A stretch of DNA of 64,000 nt, from positions 124,001-188,000 of the forward strand of contig JAUHXK010000001.1 in the NCBI GenBank assembly GCA_030427405.1, written 5' to 3'. The stretch comes from Alphaproteobacteria bacterium. Lineage in GTDB: Bacteria; Pseudomonadota; Alphaproteobacteria; Rhodobacterales; Rhodobacteraceae. How positions within the stretch are numbered: the first letter of the stretch is position 1; every line of letters starts with the position of its first letter. Under the pieces are notes generated by a model. That model was not told where the DNA came from. It made no database searches and was given only the letters and a program-made list of their open reading frames with translations. Made by a program: the position numbers and the translations under genes. This document shows, in pieces, positions 7,193-16,077 of the stretch.

Positions 7193-9727
7193 TCAGAAAC
7201 GTTCAAGCAAACGCTTGAGGTATTCCAGTTCGATTGTCGGACGGTCGGATTCGCCGGTCCGGCGGCGGATTTCATCCAGCAATTCGCGCGCGCGGCGATA
7301 GACGTCTTCGCCCTGCAGCAGGTTCTCATCCGTCGAGATGGACCCGGCAGCCCCCGGATTGCGGCCCAAAGGGTCACGGTTGTTGGCTTGCATGTCGCCT
7401 TGCTGTGTGCCCTGACCGGGCTGGGATTGCTGGTTCTGGGCCAGGGCTTCGCCCAGCGCGCGCATCCCTTCCCGCAACGCCTCCATCGCTTCGGACTGGT
7501 TGTCGATCGCTTCGGCAAGGTCCTGATCCCGCAGCGCGTCCTCGGCGTTGTCCATGGCGCGCCCGGCACGATCCAGCGCATCGCGGGCTGAATCGCCTTC
7601 GGGTGTTCCTGCACCCGGCAACCCTTGTTGCTGGCGCTGCAATTCCTCGCGCAACGCCTGCTGACGGTCTGCCAATGTTCCGGCGCCCTGTTGACCTTGG
7701 CCGCTTTGGTCGTCGCCGCGGCCGCCTTGCCCTTCGTGACTTTGGCCCCGTCCCTGCCCGCCCGAGCGGCCCTCGTTGCCCTGGCTCTCACCAGCCTGCG
7801 CGCCCGGATTGAATTGTTCCTGCAAATCGCGGAAGGCCTGATCGCTCAGCCCCTGCTGCTCGCGCAAGGTTTCGGCGAGCCCCTCCATCGCCTGCTGGCC
7901 TTCGGATTGACCGCCCTGACCCTGGCCCTGGGTCACGCGCATATTCTCCATCATCTGCTGGAATTCCTCCAGCGCCTGTTGCGCCTCGGCCATCCGGCCC
8001 TGTTCCATCAGCTCTTGAATGCGGTCCATCATCCGTTGCAGGTCGTCCTGCGTCATCTGAAGGGTCTCGCCATTCTGCCCCGACGGGTTTTCGCCGCTCT
8101 CACCGTCCTGGGCAAGGCGCTGCAACTGCTGCATATAATCCTGCGTCGCCTCGCGCAGTTCCTGCATCAGCTCGGCGATCTCTTCATCCGTCGCACCGTT
8201 TTGCATGGCTTCGGTCAGGCGTTCCTGCGCCCGACGCATGCGTTCCAGCGCATCGGCCAGGGTGCCTTCTTCGATCAAGACGGCCAGGTCCCACAGGGCT
8301 TGCGCGATCTCTTCCTGTTGTTTGGGGCGCAGACCGTATGTGTCGAATGTTTCAAGCCGCCGCAACAGGATACGCAAACGCAAATACGCGGTTTCCGACC
8401 GAAACAGGTCTTCGGGCAAATGGGATACCGCCCGCAGCAACTGCGCCACGCGGCCCGCATTGGCCCGCGACCATAACAGGTCTCGGCGCTGTTCGATCAC
8501 CGCCGCGGCCAGGGGATCAAAGAACCGGCGCGCCGGCAGTTCGGCAAAATATGGTTCGGCGTCGCTGGTTTGATCTACCGCATCGCGGGCGGACAACTGA
8601 ATTCTGACCGGCAAATGTGCCCAGGCGTGCTGCGAGAAATCCTCGATCAGGTCTTCGGTGAACTCTGTTCTGTCCCCGGCAATCGGCATGGGCAGCTGGA
8701 CAATGATCGCCTCGCGCGGCTCAGGGTCGACGGTCAGACCGTGGCGCCGCTCGACCGCGTTCAGGTCAAGTTCGATCCGCGCTTCGCCGGACACGATTCC
8801 GTAATCGTCAGTGGCCGAGAACGGCAGTTTCATTTGTCCGCCCGCCTCGGCCTGGGGCGCATCTGCCACAAAGATGAAGGGCGCCGTGTCAGCGGTGACA
8901 TCCAGCCGCCAGTCTTGGCCCGCCGGGCCGTCGATGCGCAGCAGGCCCGAAGCGTCGGCCACAATTTCCTGTTCCGGGTCGGTGGCCGCTTCGGTACCGT
9001 TGACCGAGGCCGTTTCGGTCAGGCTATGCGCGCCGACCTCACCATAGAACCGCAATGTGATGCGGCTGCCCTGCGGGATCGTCAGGGTCGGTCCCGCCTG
9101 ATCAGCCAGGTACAACGTCGGCAACCCGGTATATCTTGGCGGTTCGACCCAGCCTTCCCAGGTCGGCCCCTGGCCTGCAACGGCCGCCCCCGGCGCCATA
9201 TCCGCAACCGATCCGATCCGGCCGAGCGATCCGAAAAGCACGGCAACCACCAGCGCCAGAAGCGCAAGGTACCGCAGGGCAAACGGATCCCGCGCGGCCA
9301 GCCGCAAATCCGGCTTAACAGGCCGCGCCTGTTTGGCCTTGCGCGCCATGCGGGATTGGTGAGCGCGCCACAACGCCACCGAGTCACCATCCATTGCGCC
9401 AATGGCCTGATTGTCCAACAACGCCTGAATGGGCCGCCCCGGAAGAGATTCGTCCAACCGGATCAACGCCTCGGCCCTTGTCGGTAAGCGGAATCGTCTG
9501 AGACCAATCACAAAGGTCGCGATCAGACCCAACAAGCCCACACCACCAACGCCCCAGGCCAGTTCGACCCGCAAGCTGTCCTGCACGCCCATCATCAGAC
9601 AGGCCAAAACCACCATCGCCAATGAAAAGAAGGGCCAGAACGCCCGCAAGACCTGCTCAGCCAACATCCCCGCCCGTGTCAGCAACACGGACGTTCGGGC
9701 AAGGGGCAGGTTTGGTCTGTCGGTCAC
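7193..9727 (-). CDS. DUF4175 (TIGR02302-type) envelope protein
   Basis: 844 residues, starting at a GTG preceded by AGGAGG. Two N-terminal membrane helices (about residues 25-75: FFSLAMVVLACLMM and LGLIATFVIGL) and another near 155-175 precede a large beta-rich periplasmic region (about 190-400). The C-terminal 350 residues are helical and then very rich in Gln, Gly and Glu, probably coiled coil followed by disorder, ending in a short helix with EYLKRLLERF. This matches a conserved alphaproteobacterial family normally found next to lysA. No enzymatic motif is seen and the function is unknown. It is 36 bases downstream of lysA. Confidence 0.88.
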   Translation of the reverse strand: MTDRPNLPLARTSVLLTRAGMLAEQVLRAFWPFFSLAMVVLACLMMGVQDSLRVELAWGVGGVGLLGLIATFVIGLRRFRLPTRAEALIRLDESLPGRPIQALLDNQAIGAMDGDSVALWRAHQSRMARKAKQARPVKPDLRLAARDPFALRYLALLALVVAVLFGSLGRIGSVADMAPGAAVAGQGPTWEGWVEPPRYTGLPTLYLADQAGPTLTIPQGSRITLRFYGEVGAHSLTETASVNGTEAATDPEQEIVADASGLLRIDGPAGQDWRLDVTADTAPFIFVADAPQAEAGGQMKLPFSATDDYGIVSGEARIELDLNAVERRHGLTVDPEPREAIIVQLPMPIAGDRTEFTEDLIEDFSQHAWAHLPVRIQLSARDAVDQTSDAEPYFAELPARRFFDPLAAAVIEQRRDLLWSRANAGRVAQLLRAVSHLPEDLFRSETAYLRLRILLRRLETFDTYGLRPKQQEEIAQALWDLAVLIEEGTLADALERMRRAQERLTEAMQNGATDEEIAELMQELREATQDYMQQLQRLAQDGESGENPSGQNGETLQMTQDDLQRMMDRIQELMEQGRMAEAQQALEEFQQMMENMRVTQGQGQGGQSEGQQAMEGLAETLREQQGLSDQAFRDLQEQFNPGAQAGESQGNEGRSGGQGRGQSHEGQGGRGDDQSGQGQQGAGTLADRQQALREELQRQQQGLPGAGTPEGDSARDALDRAGRAMDNAEDALRDQDLAEAIDNQSEAMEALREGMRALGEALAQNQQSQPGQGTQQGDMQANNRDPLGRNPGAAGSISTDENLLQGEDVYRRARELLDEIRRRTGESDRPTIELEYLKRLLERF

Positions 9728-9763
9728 GGCGGGCCTCCTGATCGGGCCCGCGCGTTCACCGCG

Positions 9764-11029
9764 TCAAAGCCACGTAGGTATGGTATCGCGGTTTATGATT
9801 TCGTCAAAGCTTGGCCGTTCACGAATGACTGCAAATTGATCCTCGTGCACCAAAACCTCGGGGATCAGGGGGCGCGAATTGTATTCGCTGGCCATCACAG
9901 CACCATAGGCCCCGGCGCTGCGAAACGCGATCAGATCGCCCGGTTCCAGCGGCGGCATGTTGCGCCCCTTGGCAAAGGTATCGCCGGATTCGCAGACCGG
10001 GCCCACGATGTCATAGGGCTGTTGTTCGACCCCCGCCTTGGGTTCCTGCACTGCAACGATGTCATGATACGCCTCGTACATCGCCGGGCGGATCAGGTCG
10101 TTCATGGCCCCGTCAAGGATCAGGAAATCGCGGTCTTCACCAGATTTCACATAGATCACCCTGCTGACCATCAACCCGGCATTGCCTGCAATCAGGCGAC
10201 CGGGTTCGATTTCAATCTCGCAGCCCAGATGGCCCAGCGTCTTTTTGATCAGCGCACCATATTCCACCGGCAGCGGCGGCGCGTCGTTCGAGCGTGTGTA
10301 GGGAATGCCAAGCCCACCGCCCAGATCGAGGCGGCGGATATTGTGGCCCTCGGCCCGCAACTGCTCGGTCAGTTCGGCGACCTTGGTATATGCCAGCTCG
10401 AACGGCTCCAACTCGGTCAGTTGCGACCCGATATGGACGTCAATGCCGATCACTTCGAGCCCCGGCAGGCTGGCGGCCCGCGCATAGACTTCGGACGCAC
10501 GAGAGATCGGGATGCCGAACTTGTTCTCGGATTTGCCGGTTGCGATTTTGGCATGGGTCTTGGCGTCGACATCGGGGTTCACCCGAACGGTGATCGGCGC
10601 GACCATGCCCAGTTCAAGCGCGACGGCGTTGATGACCTCCATCTCGGGTTCGGATTCGACATTGAACTGGCGGATGCCGCCCGTCAGCGCGGCGCGGATC
10701 TCATCCGCGGTTTTGCCGACGCCCGAAAAGACGATTTTTTCGCCGGGAACGCCTGCGGCCTTGGCCCGCTGGTACTCGCCGCCAGAAACCACATCCATCC
10801 CGGCACCCGCCTGCGCCAGCGTTTTCAGGATCGCCTGATTGCTGGCGGCCTTCATCGCATAGCAGACAAGGTGATCCATGCCGTCCAGCGCATCGTCAAA
10901 CAGCTTGAAATGACGCAGCAAAGTCGCCGTTGAATAGACATAGAACGGAGTTCCGACCGCAGCAGCGATTTCGGAGATCGGAACATCTTCGGCGTAAAGC
11001 GCGCCGTCGCGATAAAGAAAGTGATCCAT
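9764..11029 (-). CDS. lysA: Diaminopimelate decarboxylase
   Basis: 421 residues. Catalyses the last step of lysine synthesis, meso-diaminopimelate to lysine plus CO2, using PLP. The Schiff-base lysine lies in CYAMKAASNQ; DVHIGSQ, the phosphate-binding GGGLGIPY, EPGRLIAGNAG and the dimer-interface CESGDTFAKGR (catalytic Cys) are all present, as is AGAYGAVMASEYNSRP near the C-terminus. ATG at 11029 gives MDHFLYRDG, the typical N-terminus; an in-frame upstream extension to 11053 is not supported. Downstream, the DUF4175 gene follows as in relatives; the usual upstream argH neighbour is displaced by about 2.2 kb of other genes. Confidence 0.97.
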   Translation of the reverse strand: MDHFLYRDGALYAEDVPISEIAAAVGTPFYVYSTATLLRHFKLFDDALDGMDHLVCYAMKAASNQAILKTLAQAGAGMDVVSGGEYQRAKAAGVPGEKIVFSGVGKTADEIRAALTGGIRQFNVESEPEMEVINAVALELGMVAPITVRVNPDVDAKTHAKIATGKSENKFGIPISRASEVYARAASLPGLEVIGIDVHIGSQLTELEPFELAYTKVAELTEQLRAEGHNIRRLDLGGGLGIPYTRSNDAPPLPVEYGALIKKTLGHLGCEIEIEPGRLIAGNAGLMVSRVIYVKSGEDRDFLILDGAMNDLIRPAMYEAYHDIVAVQEPKAGVEQQPYDIVGPVCESGDTFAKGRNMPPLEPGDLIAFRSAGAYGAVMASEYNSRPLIPEVLVHEDQFAVIRERPSFDEIINRDTIPTWL

Positions 11030-11125
11030 AAGAGCGCGCTTAGACCAAAACATGCTGCCGGATCAACGGCGATTGCCATGTCAATGCAACGCGACGATTG
11101 CTGCCGGAGTTGTCGAATGCTGCGA

Positions 11126-11716
11126 TCAGCCCCCGCGCAGCCCGGATTCCAGAACCGCCAGCGTCGCATTTCGACGGGTTTCAAAGGTCTCAGCGTCGGC
11201 GCCGAAAATTGCCATGTGGATGACCAGGCCGTCCAGCATCGCGGTCACGGCCTCGCCTGCCTGGTGCGGGGTCAGATCGCGGCGCAATTCACCCAGATCG
11301 GCCAGACCCTGAAACTGGGCGGCATAATGACTGGCCAGCCATTCAAAAAACGCGCCGATAATCTGCGCCGCGCGCGGATCTTCGAAGCCGGGGCCCAATA
11401 CGTCAAAGAACAACCGCGTGGCCGCCATGCGCTCGACGGGCATGGACAGGCGCAGAGCGTAAAAGAACTGCGACAGGGTCTGCGGCGCGGGGATCGCGGA
11501 TATCCGCGTTTGAATGTCTTCGAAATACCTTTGCAGCAACGCCAGCAGCATGGCGTCCTTGCTTTTGAAATACAGGTACAACGTGCCCTTGGCCAACCCG
11601 GCCCGGCGCGCCACGTCCTGCATCTTGGTCACGTGAAATCCGTTTTCAAGAAACACCTCCATAGCCGCGTCAAGGATCTGGGCCTGCATCTTTTCCCGGT
11701 CGACAATTTTCGGCAT
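11126..11716 (-). CDS. TetR/AcrR-family transcriptional regulator
   Basis: 196 residues. N-terminal TetR DNA-binding domain: REKMQAQILDAAMEVFLENG, then MQDVARRAGLAKGTLYLYFKSKDAM with the recognition helix GLAKGTLYLYF. The remainder is the effector-binding domain. ATG at 11716 is used because it is followed by the domain and preceded by AAGGGGG. It is divergent from the four-helix membrane protein at 11870, and two palindromes lie in the gap, so the membrane protein is the obvious target. The regulator starts about 690 bases upstream of lysA on the same strand, but is not expected to control it. Confidence 0.92.
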   Translation of the reverse strand: MPKIVDREKMQAQILDAAMEVFLENGFHVTKMQDVARRAGLAKGTLYLYFKSKDAMLLALLQRYFEDIQTRISAIPAPQTLSQFFYALRLSMPVERMAATRLFFDVLGPGFEDPRAAQIIGAFFEWLASHYAAQFQGLADLGELRRDLTPHQAGEAVTAMLDGLVIHMAIFGADAETFETRRNATLAVLESGLRGG

Positions 11717-11806
11717 TCCACCCCCTTCAGCACCCTGTCGCACCGTGCCATTTGCGGCGCACCCGGTCAGTCTGGACGTAGCGTCACCCGGATTCAAGTC
11801 TTTTAA

Positions 11807-11853
11807 TGACTTGACGGTCATTAATAAGATTCCCATTTATGACCCACGAGTCA
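11807..11853. promoter_or_regulatory. Paired operator TGAC-N6-GTCA
   Basis: Two 14-base inverted repeats, TGACTTGACGGTCA (11807-11820) and TGACCCACGAGTCA (11840-11853), lie between the divergent TetR gene and the membrane-protein gene. Their starts are 33 bases apart, three helical turns. The second ends 16 bases before the membrane-protein start, overlapping its expected promoter or leader. This is the likely binding site of the adjacent TetR protein. The half-site TGAC resembles, but the spacing differs from, the operator at 2598. Confidence 0.72.
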
Positions 11854-11869
11854 TTTAAGGGATTCTATC

Positions 11870-12301
11870 ATGACCGACCCAACATCCCCTGCACCTGGCA
11901 GGACCACACGCCCAAATTCCGGGCCACTGCCCACCGCTGCGGTGCTGTTGCTTGTTTTGGTGGGCAGCTTTGTCACGCTTGTCCCGGGCGGGCCGATCGA
12001 AACCCGTGATTTTTCCGGGCTTGGCGGCGCAGTTTTCTGGGGGTTCAACGCTTTCCTGATCGCGCTGGCGGTCGTTGCGGTTGCCTCGGCGGTTGCCATG
12101 CTGCGCGGGTCGCGCATTGCAGGCTGGGGCGCAATTGCCGCCGCCTGGGGATATGTCTTCGTGGTGCTGCTGGATCTGGGCCATGTCTTTCCAACATCGC
12201 CCAATCCGATCCCGCTGATGTTGGGTTTGATAGAAATTCTCGATTTCATGTTGGCGCTTTACGTCATGGCGCTGACCCATCGCGGGCTTGGGCATATCTG
12301 A
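11870..12301 (+). CDS. Small four-helix membrane protein
   Basis: 143 residues with four predicted membrane helices: TAAVLLLVLVGSFVTLV (about 23-40), FWGFNAFLIALAVVAVASAVAM (about 56-77), IAGWGAIAAAWGYVFVVLLDL (about 83-103) and LMLGLIEILDFMLALYVMAL (about 115-135). I do not recognise the family. The start ATG is preceded by AAGGGA. It is the only gene facing the TetR regulator at 11126 across two operator-like palindromes, which suggests an inducible membrane function, but the substrate cannot be read from the sequence. Confidence 0.82.
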   Translation: MTDPTSPAPGRTTRPNSGPLPTAAVLLLVLVGSFVTLVPGGPIETRDFSGLGGAVFWGFNAFLIALAVVAVASAVAMLRGSRIAGWGAIAAAWGYVFVVLLDLGHVFPTSPNPIPLMLGLIEILDFMLALYVMALTHRGLGHI

Positions 12302-12406
12302 CGGGGCCTCTGCACAACTTTCAATACAACCTGACCCGCACAAGAACCGCCGCTTGCCCGCGGCGACCACCCTTTCTGTTGTTCATCCCAAAAAGGAATA
12401 AAAGCG

Positions 12407-12793
12407 ATGAAACTCAATGACTTTTCACTTATGGCAGTATTGCCGCTGGCCATGTTGACCGGAGCGTGCAGCGGCACCGGGGCCCAGCATGAACCGGTTC
12501 TGTCCGCCGAACCAGGCCCCGCCTTTGCGCAGGACCTCGACCAATGCCGCGCGCTGGCCAAGTCGCAGAAACTGTGGAACCCCGAAACCCGCAGCCAGGC
12601 GCTGATCGGTGCGGGCGTTGGCGCGTTGGCCGGTCTGGCCGACAGCTCGGTCAGCAATGCCGAGGGGCTGCTGGCCGGCGCCGCCGTCGGCACGGCGGCA
12701 GGGGCCACGGCCGGTGCCGCAGACATGCGCAATACACGCAAGGATATCCTGATTGAATGCCTTCGCGATCGTGGGCATCCGGTCGCCGGCTAA
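12407..12793 (+). CDS. Glycine-zipper lipoprotein-like protein
   Basis: 128 residues. The N-terminal signal sequence ends in a lipobox-like LTGAC, so the mature protein is probably a lipoprotein. After a short charged region (about 45-65) there is a glycine-zipper: ALIGAGVGALAGLA and LLAGAAVGTAAGATAGAA, two small-residue helices typical of envelope proteins that insert into or pack against membranes. Two more cysteines (in DQCRAL and IECLRD) could form a disulfide. The start has AAAGGAAT upstream. It converges with the small lipoprotein at 12817. Function is unknown. Confidence 0.82.
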   Translation: MKLNDFSLMAVLPLAMLTGACSGTGAQHEPVLSAEPGPAFAQDLDQCRALAKSQKLWNPETRSQALIGAGVGALAGLADSSVSNAEGLLAGAAVGTAAGATAGAADMRNTRKDILIECLRDRGHPVAG

Positions 12794-12816
12794 GCCGCCG
12801 GACCCATCGCGGCCTG

Positions 12817-12969
12817 TTATTGCAGCGTCGAAACGCCAGCCCGCGCGTAGCCAGAGATCGATACACCCGATCCTGACCGCGCGGGTTCTTCAACCGGACG
12901 CCGCGCTGTATTTGATGTTTCGCACGCTGCAAGCACAACAAGCGCCAGAATCAGACCAAAAGGTTTCAT
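12817..12969 (-). CDS. Very small lipoprotein
   Basis: A 50-residue protein. MKPFGLILALVVLAAC is a clean lipoprotein signal with lipobox LAAC, leaving a mature peptide of about 35 residues that is Ser/Gly/Arg-rich (ARRPVEEPARSGSGVSISG). ATG at 12969 is chosen because it starts the signal peptide; in-frame upstream codons encode no signal. No family is recognised. It lies 81 bases downstream of the 61-residue lipoprotein on the same strand and could be cotranscribed with argH. Confidence 0.68.
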   Translation of the reverse strand: MKPFGLILALVVLAACETSNTARRPVEEPARSGSGVSISGYARAGVSTLQ

Positions 12970-13050
12970 TGCCAAAACTTCGCTATTGGGCGCCTGTCGC
13001 AGGGCGCCTGTGTTACATGTTGCCGCCATGCGGCATCAACGCTCTGGGCC

Positions 13051-13236
13051 CTACAGCCCGACATAAACCCCGATCGGACCCTTGTTCAGCCCAACGCCGC
13101 CGCCGACATGGGCGCCGCTGGTGCCGACACCAACATTGGCGTTCAACGTCGGCTGAACCGGCTCTCCGTCGGCGCCGCACCCTGCCAGCACCAAACTGAC
13201 AGAAACGGCGGCCATCACCTGCGTAAGGGTCTTCAT
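13051..13236 (-). CDS. Small lipoprotein following argH (LptM-like N-terminus)
   Basis: 61 residues with a canonical lipoprotein signal (lipobox LAGC) followed by GADGEPVQP. The pattern C-G-x-x-G-x-P right after the lipidated cysteine resembles LptM-type lipoproteins, which are often encoded between argH and lysA; the assignment is an inference from this short motif and position. The rest is Gly/Val-rich ([17 protein letters not shown]). Its ATG overlaps the argH stop as ATGA, so it is translationally coupled to argH. Confidence 0.8.
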   Translation of the reverse strand: MKTLTQVMAAVSVSLVLAGCGADGEPVQPTLNANVGVGTSGAHVGGGVGLNKGPIGVYVGL

Positions 13237-14621
13237 ACCCGCGCCCTCCACCTTTCGACCTGGGCGCGCACCTGATCCGGCGCAGTGCCCCCATAGGATT
13301 GGCGCGAGTTTACCGAGTTTTGGACGGTAAGGACAGAATAGACATCATCGGTGATGTCCGCATGCACCGATTGCATGTCCTCCAGCGTCAGGTCGGGCAG
13401 GTCACAACCCTTGCCTTCGGCCATCGCCACCAGCGATCCGGTGACATGGTGCGCATCGCGGAACGGCAGGCCCAGCACCCGCACCAGCCAGTCGGCCAGA
13501 TCGGTCGCGGTCGAGAACCCCGACCCCGCCGCTGCGGCAAGGCTGTCGCGGTTGGCGGTCATATCCTTGACCATGCCTTCCATCGCGGCCAGTGCCAGCA
13601 TCCAGTTGTCGGCGGCGTCAAAGACCTGTTCCTTGTCTTCCTGCATGTCCTTGGAATAGGCCAGCGGCAGGCCCTTCATCACCATCATCAGCGCGGTGTT
13701 TGCGCCGTAGATGCGGCCAACTTTGGCGCGGATCAGTTCCGCCGCATCGGGGTTCTTCTTCTGCGGCATGATCGACGACCCGGTCGAAAAGCGATCGGAC
13801 AGCGTCACAAAGCGGAATTGGGCCGAGGACCAGATCACCAGCTCTTCGGCAAAGCGCGACAGGTGGACGGCGCAGATCGAGGCGGTCGACAGGAACTCCA
13901 GCGCGAAATCGCGGTCGCTGACCGCATCCAGCGAGTTGGCAGCAGGGCGGTCGAAGCCCAGCGCCTCGGCTGTCATGTGGCGGTCGATGGGGAAGGACGT
14001 TCCGGCCAGCGCAGCGGCACCCAGAGGAGATTCGTTCATCCGGGCGCGCGCATCGCGCACACGGCTGAGATCGCGGCCAAACATCTCAACATAGGCCATC
14101 ATGTGATGGCCCCAGGTCACCGGCTGCGCGGTTTGCAGATGGGTGAACCCCGGCATGACCCAATCCGCCCCGGCCTCGGCCTGCGCCAAAAGCGCGCGGA
14201 TAAGGGCCAGAAGACCGGTTTCTGCCGCGTCCAGCTGGTCGCGGACCCACAGCTTGAAATCGGTCGCCACCTGGTCATTGCGCGACCGGCCCGTGTGCAG
14301 ACGGCCTGCGGGCTCGCCGATCACCTCTTTCAGGCGTGCTTCGACGTTCATATGGATGTCTTCCAGCGCGGTCGAGAACTGGAACTCCCCCCGCTCGATC
14401 TCTGACAAAACGGTGAGCAGCCCTTCCCGAATGGCCTGCGCGTCACTATCACTAATAACGCCTGTCGCCGCCAGCATAGCGGCATGGGCGCGCGAGCCTG
14501 CGATGTCCTGGGCTGCCATCCGCTGATCGAACCCGATCGAGGCGTTGATTGCCTCCATGATCGCGTCTGGACCGGCGGCAAAGCGGCCGCCCCACATCTG
14601 GTTCGAGGATTGATCGGTCAT
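13233..14621 (-). CDS. argH: Argininosuccinate lyase
   Basis: 462 residues, full length for the family. Splits argininosuccinate into arginine and fumarate in the last step of arginine synthesis. The fumarase/aspartase signature [12 protein letters not shown] is intact and includes the mobile catalytic loop serine; upstream are the conserved [14 protein letters not shown] and TPGTHLQ-type segment (here [17 protein letters not shown]). ATG at 14621 is 21 bases from the divergent thioredoxin-like gene, so both promoters must overlap the neighbouring coding sequences. Followed by two small lipoproteins. Confidence 0.97.
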   Translation of the reverse strand: MTDQSSNQMWGGRFAAGPDAIMEAINASIGFDQRMAAQDIAGSRAHAAMLAATGVISDSDAQAIREGLLTVLSEIERGEFQFSTALEDIHMNVEARLKEVIGEPAGRLHTGRSRNDQVATDFKLWVRDQLDAAETGLLALIRALLAQAEAGADWVMPGFTHLQTAQPVTWGHHMMAYVEMFGRDLSRVRDARARMNESPLGAAALAGTSFPIDRHMTAEALGFDRPAANSLDAVSDRDFALEFLSTASICAVHLSRFAEELVIWSSAQFRFVTLSDRFSTGSSIMPQKKNPDAAELIRAKVGRIYGANTALMMVMKGLPLAYSKDMQEDKEQVFDAADNWMLALAAMEGMVKDMTANRDSLAAAAGSGFSTATDLADWLVRVLGLPFRDAHHVTGSLVAMAEGKGCDLPDLTLEDMQSVHADITDDVYSVLTVQNSVNSRQSYGGTAPDQVRAQVERWRARV

Positions 14622-14642
14622 GTAAGAAAACCCGGAGTTGAT

Positions 14643-15209
14643 ATGCGCCTATTTCGTCTGATCCCCCTTTATATGGCCCTTGCGCTGGGTGCAAATGCCG
14701 CTTTGGCGACCGATGCCGAGACTCTGGCGCCTTTGCGCGAAGACAGCCTGAAACGGTTGATCCTGCATAAAGAGCCCAAACCGGTGACGCCGGTTGAGTT
14801 CCAATTGGAGGACGATGGCGGTACTGCGACGCTGGCGGATTACCAAGGCAAATACATCTTGCTGAACTTCTGGGCCACATGGTGCGCGCCCTGCCGCAAG
14901 GAAATGCCGCAAATCGCCGAGCTGCAGGACGAATTCGGCGGCGACAAGTTCGAGGTTTTGACCCTTGCCACCGGGCGCAACTCGCCTGCCGGGATCAAGA
15001 AGTTCTTTGACGAAAACGGTATTGCCAACCTGCCCCGCCATCAGGACCCGAAACAGGCCGTCGCGCGCGAGATGGGCGTTATCGGTCTGCCGATTACCGT
15101 GATCATCGACCCCGAGGGCAACGAAATCGCCCGTCTGATCGGCGACGCGGAATGGAATTCGGACAGTGCCAAGGCGATAATCTCGGCCCTTCTGGACCCC
15201 GGCACCTGA
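14643..15209 (+). CDS. TlpA-like periplasmic thiol:disulfide oxidoreductase
   Basis: 188 residues. A signal peptide ([22 protein letters not shown], probably cleaved after ALA) precedes a thioredoxin fold with the active site WCAPC in [17 protein letters not shown], the TlpA/ResA arrangement. The cis-proline loop is in [11 protein letters not shown]. Members keep cysteines reduced for cytochrome c or CuA assembly in the periplasm, where it would act. ATG at 14643 is chosen because it begins the signal peptide. It diverges from argH with a very short gap, an arrangement often seen in Rhodobacterales. Confidence 0.92.
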   Translation: MRLFRLIPLYMALALGANAALATDAETLAPLREDSLKRLILHKEPKPVTPVEFQLEDDGGTATLADYQGKYILLNFWATWCAPCRKEMPQIAELQDEFGGDKFEVLTLATGRNSPAGIKKFFDENGIANLPRHQDPKQAVAREMGVIGLPITVIIDPEGNEIARLIGDAEWNSDSAKAIISALLDPGT

Positions 15210-15250
15210 CGCAGACGCTTTGGACCCGCGCAGATGTGATAGACTGGACT

Positions 15251-15267
15251 CAGCCCCATTGGGGCTG
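15251..15267 (+). terminator. Possible weak terminator after the TlpA-like gene
   Basis: A 7-bp stem CAGCCCC / GGGGCTG with a 3-base loop lies 41 bases after the stop codon, followed by GTTCTCTGT. The T tract is poor, so this may be only a partial terminator or an RNA stabiliser ahead of the small gene at 15302. Confidence 0.35.
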
Positions 15268-15301
15268 GTTCTCTGTCACCGATCCGGGAAAGGAGACTGC
15301 T

Positions 15302-15631
15302 ATGAAACCGGTCGTATTGCTGATCGGGCGCTTGCCCAACGTCATCGGAAATGTGGCCCGCGAACTGGATCATCTGCCGATCCAATGGCTGGGTGCGCAT
15401 GATCCGGACGAAGTTCGCCGCCAGTTGGATGCCGAACCGCGCATAGCCTGCGCCATAATGGGCGCAGGTCTTGACGACAAGACCCGCGGAGATCTGGTCG
15501 GCATCATCGCGGCACGTCGGCCCGACATCTGCATCCACCTGAAAGACCGGTCATCCGGCCCTTCGGGGCTGGTGCCCTTCGTTGAACGTGTCGTGCGCCA
15601 TGAAATCCTTGAAGCGCAGGAAACTGCCTGA
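15302..15631 (+). CDS. Small protein of unknown function
   Basis: 109 residues with an excellent ribosome site (AAAGGAGA) before the ATG. The start VVLLIGRLPNVIG, later CAIMGAGLDDKTRGDLVGIIAA and ICIHLKDRSSGP look like alternating strands and helices of a Rossmann or receiver-like alpha/beta fold, but the phosphoacceptor pattern of response regulators is not clear. There is no signal peptide. No family recognised. Probably the first gene of the short cluster leading to the hydroxylase-family gene at 16074. Confidence 0.75.
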   Translation: MKPVVLLIGRLPNVIGNVARELDHLPIQWLGAHDPDEVRRQLDAEPRIACAIMGAGLDDKTRGDLVGIIAARRPDICIHLKDRSSGPSGLVPFVERVVRHEILEAQETA

Positions 15632-15690
15632 CGCCACGCCACCTTTGACAGCGCGCCTTCTCCTTTGCAGGCTGGATGCAGGAGGAAGGT

Positions 15691-16077
15691 ATGCCACTGG
15701 AAATACTGCTGGTGCTGGTCGGCGGCGGCATAGGCGGCATCACGTTGTTGCTGCACCTGACGGGCAAGTCCCGCCAGCGCGTCCTGACGCCAGGCAGCGC
15801 CCGTTCAGAATGGGCACGCCATGCGCCGGATGATACCGTCACTGATGTGACCCTGACACATGACGGGCATGTTGCGCTAATCCGAACCCCCGCGGGCGTC
15901 GGGCTGTTATGGGCCTTTGGCGCCGACACCGTCGCACGCCCGCTGCAAGACTTTGACTGGCTGGACCACCCCCGAGGGGTCAGGATTCAGTTCCACGATT
16001 TCGGCGCCCCTGGTGTCGTCATCCGCCTCGACGATCTTGAACGCAAGCATTGGCGCCACCTGTTGGAGACCGCATGA
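15691..16077 (+). CDS. Small membrane-anchored protein
   Basis: 128 residues; the start ATG follows a near-perfect ribosome site (AGGAGGAAGGT). One N-terminal membrane helix (ILLVLVGGGIGGITLLLHL, about 4-23) is followed by a soluble domain of roughly 100 residues with beta-rich character (VTDVTLTHDGHVALIRT, VRIQFHDFGAPGVVIRLDD). No known motif. The stop overlaps the next start as ATGA, so it is coupled to the fatty-acid-hydroxylase-family gene and may act with it. Confidence 0.78.
   Translation: MPLEILLVLVGGGIGGITLLLHLTGKSRQRVLTPGSARSEWARHAPDDTVTDVTLTHDGHVALIRTPAGVGLLWAFGADTVARPLQDFDWLDHPRGVRIQFHDFGAPGVVIRLDDLERKHWRHLLETA

Noticed and set aside
7650..8300. Repetitive Gln/Gly-coding stretch that could be taken for a repeat array
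   Set aside because: The period is irregular and it encodes the low-complexity tail of the DUF4175 protein; no CRISPR-like equal spacers.
8570..9487. Open frame antisense to the DUF4175 gene
   Set aside because: Arg/Gly-rich artefact of the opposite strand; the DUF4175 frame has a GTG with AGGAGG and clear domains.
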